Shown: piece by piece, positions 61,306 through 64,000 of the stretch | Position numbering within the stretch: position 1 is the first letter of the stretch | Layout of the letters: each line of letters begins with the position of its first letter | Source: Paludibaculum sp. | GTDB taxonomy: Bacteria; Acidobacteriota; Terriglobia; Bryobacterales; Bryobacteraceae | DNA length: 64,000 nucleotides | Direction of reading: 5' to 3' | NCBI GenBank assembly: GCA_029973955.1 | Contig: JARKQJ010000190.1 | Location: 1 to 64,000, forward strand | Notes under the pieces: generated by a model | Told to the model about the DNA's origin: nothing | The model's input: only the letters and a program-made list of their open reading frames with translations | The model's database searches: none | Translations under genes and position numbers: made by a program

Positions 61306-62376
61306 ATGGCGGACTGGCCCAGCGTCCGTGCGCTCTTCCCTGCCCTGCGGCAATGGACGTTCCTGAACACGGCCACCTTCGGCCAGCTCTCCGTGCGTTC
61401 CACGGAGGCCGTCCAGCGCCACTTCGAGCACCGCAACGAAACCGCGTGCACGGACTTCCTCTCCTGGTTCACCGACCACGACCGGCTGCGCGCCAAAATC
61501 GCCACGCTCATCCACGCCGGGGCCGCCGACATCGCCTTCATTCCGAACGCCTCCACCGCGCTCGGCATCCTCATGAATGGATTGCCGTGGCAGGATGGCG
61601 ACGAAGTGCTGACGCTGGAGCATGAGTTCCCCAACAACATCTACGCTCCGCTGCACCGCGACATCACGCTCCGCGAAGTAGCGCCGGAGCGGCTGCTGGA
61701 AAGCATCACGCCGCGTACGCGCATGGTGGCGATCAGCGCCGTCAACTACACCACCGGCTACCGCGCACCGCTGGAAGAGATCGCCGCCGAGTGCCGCCGC
61801 CGCAACGTCGTCTTCTACGTGGACGGCACACAGATGCTGGGAGCGCTCGAGTTTGACTTTTCGCGCATCCAGCCGGACTTACTGGCTGTCAACTGCTACA
61901 AGTGGATGCTGGCTCCCAACGGCATTGGCTTCCTGGCCGCGCATCCACGCTTGCGCGAGCGGCTGGCCCCGCTCAGCATCGGCTGGCGCTCGCACCATGA
62001 TTGGCGCAACGTCAACCAACTCTGGAACGGCAAACCGGAGTTGAAAGACACCGCGGAGAAGTACGAAGGCGGAATGTTGCCTTCGTCACTGCTCTACGCC
62101 CTGGAAGCCAGCGTCGACCTGATGCTGGAGCTCGGCCCGGCCGCCATTGAAGCCCGCGTGCTGGACCTGGCCTCGCAAGTCCGCGCGCTGTTCCCCTCGG
62201 CGCTGCCTTATTCGAACTCGGCAATCATTGCCGCACCCGTGACGGACGCCGCCGCGCTCTCCGCACACCTGAAGGAGAGGCGCGTGCTCACCTCCGCCCG
62301 CCAGGGCATGCTGCGCGTCTCCACGCACTTCTACAACGACGAATCCGACATCGCCGCCCTTTCCGCTGCGCTCTAG
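61306..62376 (+). CDS. class V aminotransferase-like protein
   Basis: 356 residues, fold-type I PLP enzyme of the class V (NifS/CsdA/isopenicillin epimerase) group. Seen: FLNTATFGQLSVRSTEAVQR, AFIPNASTALGILMNG, VDGTQMLGALEFDFSRIQPD and the PLP Lys in AVNCYKWMLAPNGIGFLAAH. No catalytic Cys of cysteine desulfurases is apparent, so a selenocysteine-lyase- or epimerase-like reaction is more likely. The ATG follows the proS stop without a gap, so translation is probably coupled. Substrate unknown. Confidence 0.87.
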   Translation: MADWPSVRALFPALRQWTFLNTATFGQLSVRSTEAVQRHFEHRNETACTDFLSWFTDHDRLRAKIATLIHAGAADIAFIPNASTALGILMNGLPWQDGDEVLTLEHEFPNNIYAPLHRDITLREVAPERLLESITPRTRMVAISAVNYTTGYRAPLEEIAAECRRRNVVFYVDGTQMLGALEFDFSRIQPDLLAVNCYKWMLAPNGIGFLAAHPRLRERLAPLSIGWRSHHDWRNVNQLWNGKPELKDTAEKYEGGMLPSSLLYALEASVDLMLELGPAAIEARVLDLASQVRALFPSALPYSNSAIIAAPVTDAAALSAHLKERRVLTSARQGMLRVSTHFYNDESDIAALSAAL

Positions 62377-62413
62377 GGGGACTCAGCGCCGCGTTTCGTG
62401 ATAGGAATAACTC

Positions 62414-63379
62414 ATGCAGGAACTCCTATCCCGCCGCACGATCCTTGCAGCCCCGCTCGCCGCGCCCGCGTTGGCTGCCGCCGCTCCCTCTTCCGATAAG
62501 AAGTGGGAAGGCATCTTCGTCATCATGCAGACACCCTTCCTGCAAACGCTGGAGATCGACGAAGAGAGCCTCCGCCGCGAGACGGACTTTCTTGCCCGCG
62601 GCCGCGTACACGGCGCCGTTTGGCCCGCCGGAGCCGGCGAATCCGTTTCTCTCTCGCACAGTGAGCGCTTGAAATACTCTGAAGTCGTCGTCAAAGAGGC
62701 CAAAGGACGCATCCCCGTGCTCATCGGCGTGCACGGCGCCAACAAGTTCGAAGCCATGGAATATGCGCGTTACGCCGAAAAGATCGGCGCCGACGCACTG
62801 CACGCCCTCGGCCCAACGAGCGACGCCACCGATCAGGAGATCCTCGCGGACTACTTCACCTCCATCGCCTCCGTCTCATCCCTGCCGATCTGCATCCAGG
62901 TCTCCAACGCCGGCATGACCACGGACTTCCTGCTGAAACTGGCTGACCGCCTGCCCACCGTGAAGATCCTCAAGCTGGAAGCCGGCAATGTCCCGCATGA
63001 GGTAACCAAGGTCCTGCGCGAACGCAAGCGCACGGTCATCCCCTCCACCGGCGGCGGCGCCATGAACCTGATCAATGAGATGGAGCGCGGCTCCGGCGGC
63101 ACCATGGCCGGTGCTGGCTTCGCCGACATTCAGGCCGAGATCTGGGACCTCTTCCACGCCGGCCGCAAACCCGAAGCCGAGTCTCTCTTCCTCAAGTTCC
63201 TGCTCTCCGCCGTACTGGAGCGCCGCTCCACCTACGTCCTGCAGAAAGAGATCCTGCGCCGCCGCGGCATCTTCCGCACGGTGGTGATGCGCAATACGCG
63301 CAAGTTCAATCTCGATGAGGCGGACCTCAAGGAACTGGACCACATTATGGAGCTGCTCAAGCCCCATTTCCGCGCTTAG
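62414..63379 (+). CDS. exported DapA/NAL-family protein with altered active site
   Basis: 321 residues. LSRRTILAAPLAAPALAAAA is a Tat signal. The rest is a dihydrodipicolinate-synthase-type TIM barrel, with the Schiff-base Lys in KILKLEAGN. The family Tyr in YNVPGRT is replaced (VSNAGMTT), and the Thr-Thr near GTTGE reads AGAGE. It should form a Schiff base but lacks the proton relay for pyruvate condensation. Cytoplasmic DapA is not expected to carry a signal, so a periplasmic aldolase-type or sugar-acid role is suspected. Overlaps the convergent TPR gene by 4 bases. Confidence 0.83.
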   Translation: MQELLSRRTILAAPLAAPALAAAAPSSDKKWEGIFVIMQTPFLQTLEIDEESLRRETDFLARGRVHGAVWPAGAGESVSLSHSERLKYSEVVVKEAKGRIPVLIGVHGANKFEAMEYARYAEKIGADALHALGPTSDATDQEILADYFTSIASVSSLPICIQVSNAGMTTDFLLKLADRLPTVKILKLEAGNVPHEVTKVLRERKRTVIPSTGGGAMNLINEMERGSGGTMAGAGFADIQAEIWDLFHAGRKPEAESLFLKFLLSAVLERRSTYVLQKEILRRRGIFRTVVMRNTRKFNLDEADLKELDHIMELLKPHFRA

Positions 63380-64000
63380 TTCGCGGCTTGCGCATCCATC
63401 TGTTCCAACCGCTCCAGCAGCGCCTGGAACCGCGGCATCCCACGCAGCGGGTCCAGGTTGCTGTCGTGCTGGTACCAGCCCTTCAGCGTGAGCCCCGCCT
63501 CGAGCGCGCATTCCATCGTCTCGATGGCCCGCTCCAGTTCACCCGCCATGGAAAAGATGCAGCCTACGTTGTAGAGCACCATGGGTTCGCCGGGCTTCAT
63601 CCGCAACGCGCGCTCAGCCCATTCCAGGCCGCGCGCCGTCTGTCCCAGCGCCACCATGCCATTGGCGGCCATGTACACGGCCCGGCAATCATCTGGGTTC
63701 GACTCCAGGCTCTGCTCGGCAATCCGCACGCCGAGCTCGCGCATCCGCCGCCCCTCCTCTGGCCGGCCCAGATCATCGTAGCTCTGCGCCACCAGCAGAG
63801 GCGCCTGGTAGTCTTCCGGCCGTAGTTCAATGGCGCGCGAGTAGAGCTGGATCGCCTTCGCCAAATCGCCTTCCGCGAAGGCGTGCCGCGCGTAGAAGTA
63901 GTGGGCCTCAAACAGTTTCGGATCGCGCCGGATGGCCTGCTCAAAGGCGCGCTTCGCCGCTTCCGGCCGCCCGCAGATGTCCAGCGCCGATCCTCGCGCC
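63376..64000 (-). CDS. TPR-repeat protein, 3' part (5' end outside window)
   Basis: The frame is open to the right edge, so the start is outside; at least 207 residues are visible. Repeats of the TPR type include AFEQAIRRDPKLFEAHYFYA, AIQLYSRAIELRPEDYQAPL, VLYNVGCIFSMAGELERAIE and ECALEAGLTLKGWYQHDSNL. The last resembles the C-terminal repeat of adenylate-cyclase/CadC-associated TPR proteins in Acidobacteriota, where a kinase or DNA-binding domain often lies at the N-terminus. The TTG at 63864 is internal. Function unknown. Confidence 0.85.
   Translation of the reverse strand, partial: ARGSALDICGRPEAAKRAFEQAIRRDPKLFEAHYFYARHAFAEGDLAKAIQLYSRAIELRPEDYQAPLLVAQSYDDLGRPEEGRRMRELGVRIAEQSLESNPDDCRAVYMAANGMVALGQTARGLEWAERALRMKPGEPMVLYNVGCIFSMAGELERAIETMECALEAGLTLKGWYQHDSNLDPLRGMPRFQALLERLEQMDAQAAN

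Noticed and set aside
59569-61656. Minus-strand open frame opposite proS
   Set aside because: Antisense shadow; proS motifs on the plus strand are complete.

Overview
The window looks like a piece of an Acidobacteriota chromosome, most like the Bryobacter/Solibacter branch. This is inferred from gene content. It has GC-rich DNA, a futalosine-type menaquinone gene (mqnE) next to a UbiA-type prenyltransferase, a CarD-type RNA polymerase regulator, a paired DUF1549/DUF1553 + DUF1501 module, many Tat- or lipobox-tagged exported enzymes, and several conserved-looking proteins with no recognisable family. I see no rRNA or tRNA gene, insertion sequence, prophage or CRISPR array.

Layout. 1-6 kb: tail of a PHP-like gene, a small membrane protein, a quinone oxidoreductase, a cupin, mqnE with its prenyltransferase, a DUF192 lipoprotein and larB. 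6-14.5 kb (minus strand): an operon-like run reading xdhC - mocA-like - AsmA-like - coiled-coil protein - lytic transglycosylase - aminotransferase, held together by 4-base overlaps. 14.5-19.5 kb (plus): HAD phosphatase, a degenerate histidine kinase-like protein, a secreted protein and a GT-C membrane glycosyltransferase. Its 3' end is tandemly duplicated against the 3' end of a convergent pseudouridine synthase gene. 20-28.9 kb: NAD(P)-dependent epimerase, histidine phosphatase, tatD, polyprenyl diphosphate synthase, a lipoprotein, a Tat-exported TIM-barrel protein, carD and an enolase-superfamily gene. 29-33 kb: an 831-residue zinc-finger/membrane/laminin-G-like protein and a TPR protein. 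33.1-33.6 kb: a terminator and an array of six palindromic hairpins in 59-bp tandem repeats. 33.6-37.9 kb (minus): ACT protein - sirtuin - larC - metG, all with 4-base overlaps. 38-42.3 kb: cytochrome/DUF1553 and DUF1501 pair. 42.3-51.8 kb: glycine-zipper lipoprotein, isocitrate dehydrogenase, purH, an ATP-grasp gene and a four-gene MacB-like efflux operon. 52-64 kb: tadA, a six-hairpin glycosidase, an XRE regulator divergent from a zinc-ribbon/HTH protein, a GT4 glycosyltransferase, glyA, rpiB, a STAS protein, proS, a class V aminotransferase, an exported DapA-like protein and a truncated TPR gene.

How the genes relate. Menaquinone synthesis is represented by mqnE, the prenyltransferase and the polyprenyl diphosphate synthase. 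The Ni-pincer cofactor genes larB and larC are 30 kb apart, and no larA or larE is seen here. XdhC and a MocA-like protein suggest maturation of a molybdenum hydroxylase encoded elsewhere.

The most notable non-coding signals are: the tandem duplication at 19.3-19.8 kb, in which the rluB stop codon falls on one of the few differences between copies; the 59-bp hairpin array; a proS start codon buried in a perfect inverted repeat; a 14-bp palindrome over the XRE promoter; and a recurring -10-like hexamer 6-8 bases before start codons, suggesting leaderless mRNAs. Base composition is also strand-asymmetric regardless of gene direction: the plus strand is C-rich up to about 22 kb, G-rich at about 24-43 kb and C-rich again after about 57 kb.
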